Notes: generated from the letters alone by a model not told the origin. A DNA stretch of 64,000 bases from Rhizobiales bacterium UBA1912 (GCA_002337455.1 DDGC01000021.1:1-64000), one strand, 5' to 3'; positions 25,961 through 35,193 are shown, counted from the stretch's first letter. A program made the numbers and translations.

Positions 25961-25986
25961 TTTCGTGATGGGTCCCGTGTGAGAAT

Positions 25987-26009
25987 GGTCCCGGGCAAGC
26001 CCCGGGACC
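25987..26009 (-). terminator. Hairpin between the flavoprotein and cytochrome genes
   Basis: Stem GGTCCCGGG / CCCGGGACC with a 5-base loop. There is no T-tract, so it probably stabilises or processes the message rather than fully ending it. Confidence 0.5.
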
Positions 26010-26022
26010 GAACGTGTCGTGG

Positions 26023-27729
26023 TCACTCTTGGCTCGCGGCATGTTCGCCGGCCAGATAGCCGAACGTCATGCCAAGCCCAAGCGTGCCCCCGCCACCGAG
26101 ATAGCTCTTGCCCGAGGGAGAGGCCCCGGCATTGCCCGCCACATAGAAACCGGAAATCGGCTCGTCGTGGATGTTGACGACCTGGCCGTGGGTATTGAAG
26201 ACCGGGCCACCCTTGGTGTCGAGCGTGCCGGCGCCAAGCAGAATGGCGTAGTAGGGGCCTTCCCCGGCGATCGGCGCCATGTAGCGGTTGGGAAGACCGC
26301 GATCGGCCGAGGCATCGTGGAAGAACGCGTCAATGGGCGCCTCGCCGCGGTGGAAATCCTCGTCGACGCCGGTTTCGGCAAAGCCGTTGTAGCGGGCGAT
26401 GGTGTCCTTGAGACCGTCGAGAAAGCTCTCGTCGAGCGGGTAGGGGCCAATCTGTTCGGCAAGGCTGTCAAAGCGCGCCTGAATGTTCCCGGCCAGTTCC
26501 TCGAGCGTATCGCCGGTGATGATGTGGCTCGGCAGGTCCGCATCGGGGCCTGGAATCAGCATGCCGCCGAATTCACGCGCCGCTTCGTCAAAGATCATCA
26601 CCTGGTAGAGGTTGGGATAATTGCCCTGGAAGATATCGTAGGCCTGATGCGAACGGGTGCGCTCGGGATAAACGTACTTCTCGTCATACATGCGCTTGCC
26701 GAACTTGTTGACGGCAATCATGGAGTCCCCGCCCAGAAAGAACACGCCCGATGGCACCGAGGAGAACGCCAGAACCTCTTCGAGAACTTCCTGCTGGTTC
26801 CAGGCTTCGTTGAGATTGCCCAGCTTGGCGCCGACTTCGGACGCCATAAGGATCAGGTCCCCCTGATTGGTCGGGACCGCGCAGCCCCCGAGGACGGGCG
26901 TACGCAGATAGTTCGTGCGCATGTAAGGGTTGTGGGTGAAACCACCCGAACCGAACACCACGCCCTTGTTGGCGCCAAACCGCTTGGTGCCGTCCGGGGT
27001 TTCGGCCTCGACGCCGATCACGCGGCCATCTTCGTTGATGAGGATGCGGGTGACACGGTGGCCCGAAAGGATTTCGCCGCCGTGATCGCGGACATAGGCG
27101 CTCATATTGGCGACGAGATCGCCGCCATAGCCCTCGCCACCCGACGCGTTGCGGGGTGATGTCTGGCGGCCGAGAATGCCGCCGTTTTCCGGCAACTGGC
27201 CGTGGTAGTCAGGCGCTGGCTTGTCCTCCCAGGACATGGCCATTGTGGTGGGGAAAGCGCCGCTGTCATCGAGCTGTTTGAAGACACGGTTGGCGTTGTC
27301 GTAAAAGGTTTCAAAGAGCGCGAAGGTGTCTTGGTAAAGCCCGTAGGTCGGGCTGTTTTCGCGATAGAGTTCGGGAAAGGCAACGCGTGCGCAATATTGC
27401 AGGAACGTGTCGCGATCGTCCGAAAGGCCGGCGGCCTGCATGTGATGGCTGTTGGGCACCCAGGCGCCACCGCCCGATTTGGCGGTTGTGCCGCCGGGAA
27501 CTGGACCCTTTTCCAGCAGAAGGACGCTCGCACCGTTGTCGATAGCGCCCACTGCCGCGGAAAGAGCCGCACCACCGGACCCAACGGCGACGACATCGAC
27601 CTGCTGGTCCCAATCCATTTCCTGAGCCTGAGCACTGGTTATCATGGTCGCGCCAAGCGCCGTTCCCGTCGCGCCCAACCCGGCAGCCTTGATGAAGTCG
27701 CGTCGGGAGACGCGCGATTGTGAAGACAT
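26023..27729 (-). CDS. Tat-exported FAD-binding dehydrogenase, flavocytochrome c/ketosteroid dehydrogenase-like
   Basis: A 568-residue flavoprotein with a twin-arginine signal (SRRDFIKAAG, cleaved near AQAQ at about 36), so it folds in the cytosol and acts in the periplasm. The FAD dinucleotide motif VAVGSGGAALSAAVGA lies at about 47-62, KGPVPGGTTAKSGGG follows, and the C-terminal flavin motif is GNAGASPSGKSYLGGGG. The family includes fumarate reductase-type flavocytochromes, urocanate reductases and 3-ketosteroid dehydrogenases. It has no haem domain of its own; the separate cytochrome downstream likely fills that role. First gene of its operon, behind a MarR operator. Confidence 0.9.
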   Translation of the reverse strand: MSSQSRVSRRDFIKAAGLGATGTALGATMITSAQAQEMDWDQQVDVVAVGSGGAALSAAVGAIDNGASVLLLEKGPVPGGTTAKSGGGAWVPNSHHMQAAGLSDDRDTFLQYCARVAFPELYRENSPTYGLYQDTFALFETFYDNANRVFKQLDDSGAFPTTMAMSWEDKPAPDYHGQLPENGGILGRQTSPRNASGGEGYGGDLVANMSAYVRDHGGEILSGHRVTRILINEDGRVIGVEAETPDGTKRFGANKGVVFGSGGFTHNPYMRTNYLRTPVLGGCAVPTNQGDLILMASEVGAKLGNLNEAWNQQEVLEEVLAFSSVPSGVFFLGGDSMIAVNKFGKRMYDEKYVYPERTRSHQAYDIFQGNYPNLYQVMIFDEAAREFGGMLIPGPDADLPSHIITGDTLEELAGNIQARFDSLAEQIGPYPLDESFLDGLKDTIARYNGFAETGVDEDFHRGEAPIDAFFHDASADRGLPNRYMAPIAGEGPYYAILLGAGTLDTKGGPVFNTHGQVVNIHDEPISGFYVAGNAGASPSGKSYLGGGGTLGLGMTFGYLAGEHAASQE

Positions 27730-27762
27730 GACAACTTCCTCCTGTATCTGTCTGTTTGTCTT

Positions 27763-27808
27763 CTAGCATACGAGTGTGGATGGCGCCAAGACTGTATGCC
27801 AGCATACA
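27763..27808. promoter_or_regulatory. MarR-type operator between divergent flavoprotein and marR genes
   Basis: A perfect palindrome TGTATGC-CA-GCATACA lies at 27793-27808, and a further half site TAGCATAC at about 27764-27771. It sits 64 bases from the flavoprotein start and 113 from marR, fitting control of both directions. Confidence 0.7.
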
Positions 27809-27920
27809 ATTTTGAGTGCCGGCCTGCTGACAAGCTTGGCCAACCGCGCTAGGGAACTGGCTACGGCCAGGGGATGAGCGACTCGAGGCTCCACCGGCCG
27901 AGCCTTTCCGGGAGATTGAT

Positions 27921-28424
27921 TTGAGCGAGACGAAGAAACCCCTCGATGCCGCGATGGCGACGGAGCCCTCCAATCTCGCTCACGGAGAGCTGCTCTACAT
28001 GATGCACGAGCTTTCGCGGCTCATCAGCACCTATTTCGATAACGCGATGGAGCCGCACAACCTGACTCATTCCCAATGGTGGGCGTTGATGCATATCTCC
28101 GAAAATGAAGGTCAGACCCAGTCGGACCTGGCGCGCATCATGCAGATGGGGCGTGCGGCCACCAGCAAACTGCTGGAGAGACTCGAGGCAAAAGGCTGGA
28201 TCGAACGACGGCCGGACAAAGCGGATCAGCGGGTATTGCGGATCCACCTCAAGGAAGGTTCGATCCCGATTTTCGGGGTCATGCAGACGGAAGGTGTCGT
28301 GCAGTTCAACAAACTCCTCAAAGATGTTTCAGAGGAGCACGAACTCGCCGCCCTTGGCACCCTGCGCAAGATCAAGGCCAATGCCGAAAGGGCCATCAAA
28401 GCGCAATCAGCTCCGGGTCACTGA
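27921..28424 (+). CDS. MarR-family transcriptional regulator
   Basis: A 167-residue winged-helix regulator. The core LTHSQWWALMHISENEGQTQSDLARIMQMGRAA is followed by SKLLERLEAKGWIERRPD and the wing. A TTG start at 27921, preceded by GGGAGA, is preferred; an ATG at 27954 is possible. It is divergent from the flavoprotein operon with a palindrome between them, so it is most likely the local repressor responding to the dehydrogenase's substrate. Confidence 0.88.
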   Translation: MSETKKPLDAAMATEPSNLAHGELLYMMHELSRLISTYFDNAMEPHNLTHSQWWALMHISENEGQTQSDLARIMQMGRAATSKLLERLEAKGWIERRPDKADQRVLRIHLKEGSIPIFGVMQTEGVVQFNKLLKDVSEEHELAALGTLRKIKANAERAIKAQSAPGH

Positions 28425-28556
28425 CCCGGTGAGGGCGTCGTATGGGTCAGAAAGTGGAATGGACACGCCCTCGTAGGCGCATTCCATGATCCGCGAAAGG
28501 CATCGATGAGCCGGCACCGAGCGGATGAATTTTCGCACGCAGGGCTCCGCAGCGCG

Positions 28557-29558
28557 CTAAAAATTCAGCGTTCGCTTGATCCACGATTTGCGCGCCGCAA
28601 TCGCAGCTCGGCTGAGCTCTGTGCCTGGGGCGAAGAAATCGAAACCGTGAAAACCGCCTGACCAGATATGCAACTCACACGATCCGCCAACTGCCCAAAT
28701 GCGGTTCGCATATTCGACATTCTCGTCCCGGAACATTTCTGCGCTTCCGGCTTCAATGAAGGTTGGCGGCAGGTTTGTGAGGTCCTTGGCGCGGTAGGGA
28801 GCCGCATAAATTGAAACTTCTTCGGTCCCAACACGGTCCCCAAGCAGGGATCTCCAGCCCAACAGATTGCGTTGGCGTGTCCATGTATTGCCCTGAAGGT
28901 ACTGGAAGCTCGAAAGCGTCGTGTTGGTATCGTCGATCATCGGGCACAACAGAAGCTGGCCTGCGAGCTTGACAGTTCCTCGATCGCGGCACATTAGCGC
29001 GACGCCGGCCGATAAACCGCCACCGGCGCTGCCACCGGTGATGATGATCTTTTCGGGGTCGATGCCGAGCTTTTCAGCCGATTTCGCCATCCACACCAGG
29101 CCGGCATAGCAATCCTCGACCGGAGCCGGATCGGGGTGTTCAGGCGCCAGCCGATACTCGACCGTCGCGGCGACAATTCCGAATTCTACGACGAGATCGA
29201 TCAGCCGCGGCACGTCCATACGGCGATTACCGACCATCATGCCGCCGCCGTGAATGTTATAGACGGCGCCAACCGGATCGGCCTTTCCCTTCATCGCCTT
29301 ATCTCGGTGGGTCCTGGGGGAAAGCACAGAAACGATGATGTCCGGCGCGCCTTCCGGGCCCGGGACCGAATACTCGTCGAGCACGACTGGAAGGTCGCCG
29401 ATTGCCTCCTCGAAAGAGGGAAACCACGTGTTCATGTCGTCGCGCGAAGGCTGAATGTCGGCTTCGGTCATGTCAGGTGCATCGAGTGGCGCGATGCGAG
29501 AAAGCGGCTCCAGCATTTCCGGGTCGTACGGTACGGGGGTGGGTGTCGGGTCGCCCAT
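28557..29558 (-). CDS. Alpha/beta hydrolase, HSL (family IV) esterase type
   Basis: A 333-residue carboxylesterase-like enzyme. The oxyanion motif is HGGGMMVG, the nucleophile is Ser in GGSAGGGLSAG (normally GDSAGG), and the C-terminal His is in SGGFHGFD. The ATG at 29558 has AGGAGGAG just upstream; the longer frame is spurious. It is the last of four minus-strand genes spaced 19-28 bases apart, so it probably releases an alcohol from an ester for the dehydrogenases of the same operon. Confidence 0.9.
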   Translation of the reverse strand: MGDPTPTPVPYDPEMLEPLSRIAPLDAPDMTEADIQPSRDDMNTWFPSFEEAIGDLPVVLDEYSVPGPEGAPDIIVSVLSPRTHRDKAMKGKADPVGAVYNIHGGGMMVGNRRMDVPRLIDLVVEFGIVAATVEYRLAPEHPDPAPVEDCYAGLVWMAKSAEKLGIDPEKIIITGGSAGGGLSAGVALMCRDRGTVKLAGQLLLCPMIDDTNTTLSSFQYLQGNTWTRQRNLLGWRSLLGDRVGTEEVSIYAAPYRAKDLTNLPPTFIEAGSAEMFRDENVEYANRIWAVGGSCELHIWSGGFHGFDFFAPGTELSRAAIAARKSWIKRTLNF

Positions 29559-29586
29559 TGTTGAACTCCTCCTGATTAAGTGCTGG

Positions 29587-30546
29587 TCACGGTCCTTCGG
29601 GATCGACCCGACCCTTGTCAGCCCAGAGCGGTTCGGCTGCGATCCGCACTGCTTCCGCCCCAACTCGGTCAAGCAGTGCAATCGCGCCAATGGCCTGGTC
29701 CAGCTGTTCAAGCCGGGAACAGCCGACAAGTGTGTTGACGGTTTGGGGATGGGTCAGCGTGAACGCAATACAGAGCTGTGCGGGCGTTGCGTCAAAGCGT
29801 TTTGCGACTTCAGCCACCTTGGCCGCCGAGGCCGCGATTTGATCCCGAATGTTGCCGGGGTCACGTCCAACCTCGCGAAGCTGCTGCGGCTTGACGAGGA
29901 TGCCGCCTTCCATGACGTCCGAGGCTTGCATCTTGAAGCCTTGAGCGAACAACCCGGCGAAGGGTTCTCCATCTGGGATCGCACGGCGCGCCACCGAATA
30001 TTTAAGCTGCGCCATCACAGGCGCATCGACGCCTTCTGTCCTGGCGATGTCGAGCAGCGACTGGATGTTTGTTGCCGACCAGTTGTTGACACCCCAGGCG
30101 CGGATCATGCCGAGTTTCTTGAGCTCGGCCAATGAGAGCACGAGGTCGCGAAGCACCACGTCGTCGCGACGGACATCGCCGAGAACAACGACATCGGCGT
30201 ACTCCGCGCCGACGCGGAACAAGGCATTTTCAAGCTGTGGCTTAAAACCCTTCTCGTCATCGAACCCCTCAAGCCAGAGCTTTTCGGAGAGCAGATAGTC
30301 ATCTCGCTTGAGGCCAGCCCCTCTCACGATGGCAGAAAACAGGACGTCTGTGAGCGGCGGGGGTTGGGTGTCCGGCGTGCCGTACACCCCCACGTCGAAC
30401 ATGTTGATGCCCGCATCGACTGCTTGGCGAACCATGGCGACTGCCACGCCGAAGTCCATGCGATCGTAGATGTGCCAGGACCCGAGCGAGAGCAGGGGCA
30501 TGTTCAGGCCGGCCAAGGTATTGGACGGCACCGGCTTGGTGCTCAT
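29587..30546 (-). CDS. Aldo/keto reductase family protein without the catalytic His
   Basis: A 319-residue AKR-fold protein. The Asp and Tyr of the active site are in FDVGVYG (D51, Y55) and the Lys in SEKLW (K89). The strand that normally ends with the catalytic His reads VVVLGDV, so the His is missing. WGVNNWSA and LVGCSRLEQL are the usual cofactor regions. It shares several segments (KLW, AQLKYS, QASD-EGGIL) with the divergent protein at 32557, so the two are paralogues. Confidence 0.88.
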   Translation of the reverse strand: MSTKPVPSNTLAGLNMPLLSLGSWHIYDRMDFGVAVAMVRQAVDAGINMFDVGVYGTPDTQPPPLTDVLFSAIVRGAGLKRDDYLLSEKLWLEGFDDEKGFKPQLENALFRVGAEYADVVVLGDVRRDDVVLRDLVLSLAELKKLGMIRAWGVNNWSATNIQSLLDIARTEGVDAPVMAQLKYSVARRAIPDGEPFAGLFAQGFKMQASDVMEGGILVKPQQLREVGRDPGNIRDQIAASAAKVAEVAKRFDATPAQLCIAFTLTHPQTVNTLVGCSRLEQLDQAIGAIALLDRVGAEAVRIAAEPLWADKGRVDPEGP

Positions 30547-30567
30547 GAAGCTTCCTCCTTGTGTGAT

Positions 30568-31674
30568 TCAGGAAATGCGGGGATCGATGACCGCTTTGAT
30601 GGATTGATGGCTGCACATTGCATCAATGCACTTGGACGCCGTGGAGAGACCTACCGGTTCGCTGAACAGGAGATCCCACGGCATTGCCCTGGCAAAGGAT
30701 TTGAAAAAATCGATGGCGCGCGCATAGTCGGAGATGTCGCCGTTGAGCGAGCCGACCACTGTCAATTCCTTGCCCATGATCGTGCCCAACGGAACTGGCG
30801 TCTCGGCGGGACCGGTCGATCCCACTATTACCACCTTGCCGCGTTGGCCCGCCATGTGCGCCGCTTCGCGCCCGACCGTCGCGGCGCCGGCGAAGTCGAA
30901 GACGTAATCGGCACCGCGCCGACCCGTCAGTTCGTTGACAGTTGCAATTGTGGCATCCGATCCCGCCTCGATATTGACGATGGCGTCGGCTCCAAACTTC
31001 CGAGCCATTTCGAGCCGCGCTACAGGTGCCCCGACAGTGATGACCTTGGCGGCACCGGAGAGTTTGGCGGCCGCCGTAGCGAAGATGCCGAGTGCGCCAG
31101 AGCCTTGAATTACCACGGTCGAACCTGCCCGAATGCCTCCGACGCGATCGATGGAACGCAAGACGGTCTTGGCAGCACATCCTGCCATCGACGCCCAGGT
31201 ATCTTTAACTTCCTCCGGGATGCGCAGCTTGGCGGCTCCCGGGGTCACATAAGCGTAGTCGGCGAGCCCGGCAGTTGCAAAAGGCGGCTTGTCGGACCGC
31301 TGCAGGAATCCGTAGCCGCGATTTTCGCACGCAACCGGTTCCCGCAGGACAACGCAGCCATAGCATTTGCCGCAAGTGGACTCTGACCATCCGATCCGTT
31401 CGCCGACTGCCAGGACACTTCCCAGTGCGTCCGTGGTGCCCTCGCCCACGGCAACGATTTCCCCGATCATTTCGTGCCCAAGCACCATCGGCAGCATGCC
31501 GGGAAAACTCATCTTGCCTTGCCATATTTCAATGTCTGTGCCGCAAAGGGTGGCGCATACTATCTGCACCAGTGCCGCTCCGGGCCCGATAACTTCGGGC
31601 AACGGCAGGTATTGCATGTCAAGGGCCGTCGAATGACGAGTAAGCACGGCAGCACGTGTGGATCTGGGGATCAT
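30568..31674 (-). CDS. Zinc-binding alcohol dehydrogenase (medium-chain)
   Basis: A 368-residue MDR enzyme. The catalytic zinc ligands are in CATLCGTDIEIW and GHEMIGEIVAVG. The structural zinc loop CGKCYGC plus a later Cys is present. The Rossmann motif is GSGALGIFATAAA. Start at 31674 with GGAG upstream. It is second in the four-gene operon, 19 bases after the SDR gene, and probably oxidises the same or a successive alcohol. Confidence 0.92.
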   Translation of the reverse strand: MIPRSTRAAVLTRHSTALDMQYLPLPEVIGPGAALVQIVCATLCGTDIEIWQGKMSFPGMLPMVLGHEMIGEIVAVGEGTTDALGSVLAVGERIGWSESTCGKCYGCVVLREPVACENRGYGFLQRSDKPPFATAGLADYAYVTPGAAKLRIPEEVKDTWASMAGCAAKTVLRSIDRVGGIRAGSTVVIQGSGALGIFATAAAKLSGAAKVITVGAPVARLEMARKFGADAIVNIEAGSDATIATVNELTGRRGADYVFDFAGAATVGREAAHMAGQRGKVVIVGSTGPAETPVPLGTIMGKELTVVGSLNGDISDYARAIDFFKSFARAMPWDLLFSEPVGLSTASKCIDAMCSHQSIKAVIDPRIS

Positions 31675-31693
31675 GTTGGACTCCGGTTTGCGT

Positions 31694-32428
31694 CTAGACG
31701 AGAAGCTGTCCGCCATCGATTGCAAGGCTGACCCCGGTGATGTGGGCCGCTGCGTCGCTGGCAAGAAAGACAACGGCAGGCGCAATTCGTTCGACCTCGG
31801 CGATCGACCCGAGTGGAATACGGGCTTCCCATGCTGCGCGCGCGACAGGGTCGGCGGCCATACCTTCGGTTAAGGGTGTGATTATGGGGCCGGGGGCGAC
31901 GGCGTTGGCGCGAATGCCATACGGCGCGAGTTCGATCGCCGTCGTGCGCGTAATGGCATCGACCGCCGCCTTGGTGGCCTCGTAATGGCCGAGCCCGGGC
32001 GTGGGTTGGCGTGCGCCAACCGATGATACGTTCACGATCGCACCGCGTTGGGCCTTCAGCATTACCTTGCCGACAGCCTGGGTCACCAGCCAGGTTCCAC
32101 GAACATTGACCGCCAGAGCGGCGTTCAGAATGTCAGGATCCAGCTCGAGGAGCGGCCCCCCGCCGCCAACGACTCCCGCATTATTGACAAGGACATCGAT
32201 GCGGCCATGCCGTGCTTCGATATCTGCGACTGTGGTTCGCACGTCCTGAACAGAGCTGATATCGAGCTCGACCGCTTCACCCTTCAAGGCGGCCGCAGTC
32301 CTGGCGGCCTCCTCGCCGTTGATGTCGGCAACGATTACATGATCGCCGACTTCGGCAAACGCTTCGGCGATACCTTTGCCCAGTCCCTGGGCTGCACCCG
32401 TTATCATTACAATGCGTTTCGCGCTCAT
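31694..32428 (-). CDS. SDR-family oxidoreductase
   Basis: A 244-residue classical short-chain dehydrogenase. The cofactor motif is TGAAQGLGKGIAEAF, NNAG is in VLVNNAGVVGGG, and the catalytic Ser and Tyr-x3-Lys are in NVSSVGA and HYEATKAAVDA. It ends AAHITGVSLAIDGG as usual. I chose the ATG at 32428, with GAGGAGGAT just upstream. First gene of the operon, with an operator-like region upstream. Confidence 0.93.
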   Translation of the reverse strand: MSAKRIVMITGAAQGLGKGIAEAFAEVGDHVIVADINGEEAARTAAALKGEAVELDISSVQDVRTTVADIEARHGRIDVLVNNAGVVGGGGPLLELDPDILNAALAVNVRGTWLVTQAVGKVMLKAQRGAIVNVSSVGARQPTPGLGHYEATKAAVDAITRTTAIELAPYGIRANAVAPGPIITPLTEGMAADPVARAAWEARIPLGSIAEVERIAPAVVFLASDAAAHITGVSLAIDGGQLLV

Positions 32429-32485
32429 AGATCCTCCTCGCGTAGCCCGATCCCCCGGGCCTTGCTCAAACTCCAACATCGTTAT

Positions 32486-32514
32486 ACTACAAGTGTAGAA
32501 AAATAAAGTCTACA
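32486..32514. promoter_or_regulatory. Overlapping dyads in the divergent SDR/AKR promoter
   Basis: Bases about 32487-32498 read CTACA-AG-TGTAG, and 32494-32514 contain TGTAGA-N9-TCTACA, so two dyads share the central TGTAGA. Related TGTAGA plus A/T-rich tails occur at 33567 and 42870. Confidence 0.5.
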
Positions 32515-32556
32515 GTCGCGAAAGCTGGAAATCGCGCCAGAACGAGGAGAATGCCA

Positions 32557-33519
32557 ATGTCTGAGATTCAGGTCCCCAAACGCCGTCTCGGTCCGAAAGG
32601 GCCTATGGTTCCAATCTTTTCCCTGGGTTCCTGGAACACCTGGGATCGTATGACACCCGAGGAGGCGGATGCATTGATCCAGCGCGCAAAAAACGTGGAC
32701 TCTGCGTTCTTCGATATCGCCTACTACAATATGGGGCCGCATGATGAGCATTCTCGAACCGACATATTGTTTGGCGAAGCAATGGCGCGTGTCGGTCTTC
32801 CTCGATCCGAATTTCAGGTATGCGGAAAACTATGGCTCTGGGAGTATCCGAACCTGGAATTCAGGAAACAAATAGAGACCAGCCTCGCACGGGCACGGCT
32901 CGACAGGTTCGACATGGTTGTCGTCGGCGATTATTTCGGCGAGCCGGACATGGAACGTATTGCGCTTGAGGTGAATGAGCTGATCTCCGAGGGGATGATT
33001 GGCAGCTGGGGGATCAACAATTGGATCTACAAGGACACGCGTGCGGCGCTTGATTTCACCAAGCGGGAAAGGCTCGTGCCGCCGACATTCGCTCAGCTGA
33101 AATACAGTCCTGTTCGCCGCACGATGACAGAAGGGCCCCAGTATGCGTCCCTCTTCAGGTCTGGCGAATTGTCCCTCCAAGCGTCCGATTGCCTGGAAGG
33201 CGGCATTCTTTCAGGAAAGGGAGTGCCAAGTCGCAAAATCGGCGCCGATGTGGGCTCCATCAGAGAGAATATTTACGCCTCAGTCCCGATCCTGGAAAGT
33301 GTTGCCGCCAAGTTTGGCGCAAGTCCTGTTCAGACCGCTCTGGCCTTTTGTCTTTCCAATCCGGCAACAGCGAACCTGCTGTTCGGTGCGTCCAAGCTCT
33401 CCCAGTTTGAAGACAATCTGGGGGCGATTCCACTGGCCAACGCACACGGCTCTGAAATCCGAACTTTGCTGGAACCGGTCTGGCTGGACAAACACGTGCC
33501 TGCAGAGGGTGGGTTCTAG
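32557..33519 (+). CDS. Aldo/keto reductase family protein without the catalytic His (paralogue)
   Basis: A 320-residue AKR-like protein. Asp53, Tyr56/57 (FDIAYYNMG) and Lys91 (CGKLWLWE) are present, but the strand ending in His in normal AKRs reads VVVGDYF. WGINNW and LLFGASKL are the cofactor regions. I chose the ATG at 32557, which gives GAGGAG a spacing of 7; the ATG at 32551 is too close. It diverges from the SDR operon and is followed by the peptide-type importer. Confidence 0.88.
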   Translation: MSEIQVPKRRLGPKGPMVPIFSLGSWNTWDRMTPEEADALIQRAKNVDSAFFDIAYYNMGPHDEHSRTDILFGEAMARVGLPRSEFQVCGKLWLWEYPNLEFRKQIETSLARARLDRFDMVVVGDYFGEPDMERIALEVNELISEGMIGSWGINNWIYKDTRAALDFTKRERLVPPTFAQLKYSPVRRTMTEGPQYASLFRSGELSLQASDCLEGGILSGKGVPSRKIGADVGSIRENIYASVPILESVAAKFGASPVQTALAFCLSNPATANLLFGASKLSQFEDNLGAIPLANAHGSEIRTLLEPVWLDKHVPAEGGF

Positions 33520-33560
33520 TGTGATGTGGCGCGATCGCCACGCCCCTTGCGATTGTTGTC

Positions 33561-33580
33561 AACGTATGTAGAATAAAAAA
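33561..33580 (+). promoter_or_regulatory. TGTAGA/A-T-rich motif before the peptide importer
   Basis: The TGTAGAATAAAAAA stretch is 69 bases before the binding-protein gene and resembles the motifs at 32494 and 42870. It may be an operator or part of a promoter. Confidence 0.4.
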
Positions 33581-33648
33581 TGATCAGGCGTTGGCGTGGT
33601 GAGGTCGGAGACTGGTGCGGACGTCATCCCAAAGGAGGAGGAAACAAA

Positions 33649-35136
33649 ATGACTACCCAGATCAAAGCGGCCGCGGTGGCATTGGCGATATCGATAGGCA
33701 TGACCGGCTCGGTGGCTGCCCAGACGAGCGAGCTGAAAATTGGCAACTTCCTCGACGTCACGTCGTGGGATCCGGCGCTGGCCGATATCGGATTTGACGG
33801 ACCCTATATGTCGGCTGTCTATGACCCGCTGGTAACCCTCGATGCCGATGGCGATATCGCGGCGGTTCTAGCGACAGATTGGGAATACTCAGACGATCTG
33901 CTTACACTCACCATGAATCTGCGGTCCGGTATCACCTTTTCTGATGGTGAAATATTCGACGCCGAAGCGGCTGTTGCCAGTCTTGAGCACCTGAAGTCAG
34001 GCGCGAGGTCAGGTGAGGCATATCTGAAGGTTGATTCGATTATGGCGGTCGATGCCGACACCATCGAAATCAGGCTCTCAGAACGTGACGATACGATGCT
34101 GTATCTTATGGGACTCGGCCGCAGCTACATGATGTCTCCGGAAGCCATCATTTCCGATACCCTGACGACAGGGCCCGTCGGATCCGGTCCCTATACCCTT
34201 GAGGCTTCCGTTCCTGGGTCGGAGTACCACTTCTCGAAGAAACCGGGTCACTGGGACGAAGCGACTTATCCGTATGAGGCCATTTCGATCTACCCGATCA
34301 TCGATCACACGGCGCGCCATAACGCGATGTTGTCGGGGCAGCTCAACGTCGCCTACGCTCAGCCTCTCAACAACGATCAGGCAACGATGGCCGGATGGAA
34401 CATCGCAGAAGCCCCTTCGGGGTGGGTGGGGCTCCAGATTCTCGATCACGCGGGAGACAGGCTGGCGCCACTTGGTGAGCTCGAGGTTCGCCAGGCTCTT
34501 AACCATGCCTTCGATGGCGCGGCAATTCTCCAGGCGATCGGACAGGGTGCCGGCAATGTCACCAACCAGGTGTTTCCGGTTGGAACGCCAGCATACGATG
34601 CCGAACTCGACTCCATGTACGTCTACAACATGGAGGCAGCCAAGGCTCTGTTGGCTGAGGCCGGCTATGCGGACGGCTTCTCGCTTAACATGCCCATGTC
34701 TCCGATCTTTGCCCAATGGCAGCCGGTGGTTCAGCAAACCTTTGGCGAACTCGGCATCGACGTCACTTGGGACGACATGCAGATGCCGGACTACCAGATC
34801 AATGCGCCGACCTACCCCATGTTTATCGCCCTGATAGCGGTCGACAATGACCCGTCTGCCAACTTTGCTCGTCAGGTGGCTACGTCGCAATGGTATAATC
34901 CCGATCCGGACTACACCAAGTTCCCGGAGGTCAATGACCTTATCGAGACCGCGCGGTTAGCAAGTCCCGAAGACCAGCTTCCGATCATCCGGCAGGTCAA
35001 TCAGAAGCTCACGGAACTGGCCTGGTGGTCGGTGTGGTACCAGGCGGCGAACACCTACCACTCGACGGCCGATGTCTCGGTCACCGGTGTGACCGGCATG
35101 ATGTTCCCAACTTTGCGTTTCGTTCAGCCGAACTAA
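33649..35136 (+). CDS. ABC transporter substrate-binding protein, family 5 (peptide/nickel type)
   Basis: A 495-residue periplasmic protein with a signal peptide (about 1-24, GSVAAQ). SBP family 5 features are WEYSDDLLTLTMNLRSGITFSDG, IEIRLSERDD, VGSGPYTL and VRQALNHAFDGAAIL. I chose the ATG at 33649, with GGAGGAGG upstream. The ligand could be a short peptide, an opine-like compound or another amine; the neighbours suggest an amide or ester compound. Confidence 0.92.
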   Translation: MTTQIKAAAVALAISIGMTGSVAAQTSELKIGNFLDVTSWDPALADIGFDGPYMSAVYDPLVTLDADGDIAAVLATDWEYSDDLLTLTMNLRSGITFSDGEIFDAEAAVASLEHLKSGARSGEAYLKVDSIMAVDADTIEIRLSERDDTMLYLMGLGRSYMMSPEAIISDTLTTGPVGSGPYTLEASVPGSEYHFSKKPGHWDEATYPYEAISIYPIIDHTARHNAMLSGQLNVAYAQPLNNDQATMAGWNIAEAPSGWVGLQILDHAGDRLAPLGELEVRQALNHAFDGAAILQAIGQGAGNVTNQVFPVGTPAYDAELDSMYVYNMEAAKALLAEAGYADGFSLNMPMSPIFAQWQPVVQQTFGELGIDVTWDDMQMPDYQINAPTYPMFIALIAVDNDPSANFARQVATSQWYNPDPDYTKFPEVNDLIETARLASPEDQLPIIRQVNQKLTELAWWSVWYQAANTYHSTADVSVTGVTGMMFPTLRFVQPN

Positions 35137-35145
35137 ACAAGCAAC

Positions 35146-35173
35146 GGCAGGCCGTGTCATTGTACGGCCTGCC
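35146..35173 (+). terminator. Intra-operon hairpin after the binding-protein gene
   Basis: A perfect 10-bp stem GGCAGGCCGT / ACGGCCTGCC with an 8-base loop and no T-run. It probably stabilises the binding-protein message and lowers permease expression. Confidence 0.6.
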
Positions 35174-35193
35174 CCGAACTCCTGGAAAGTTTT

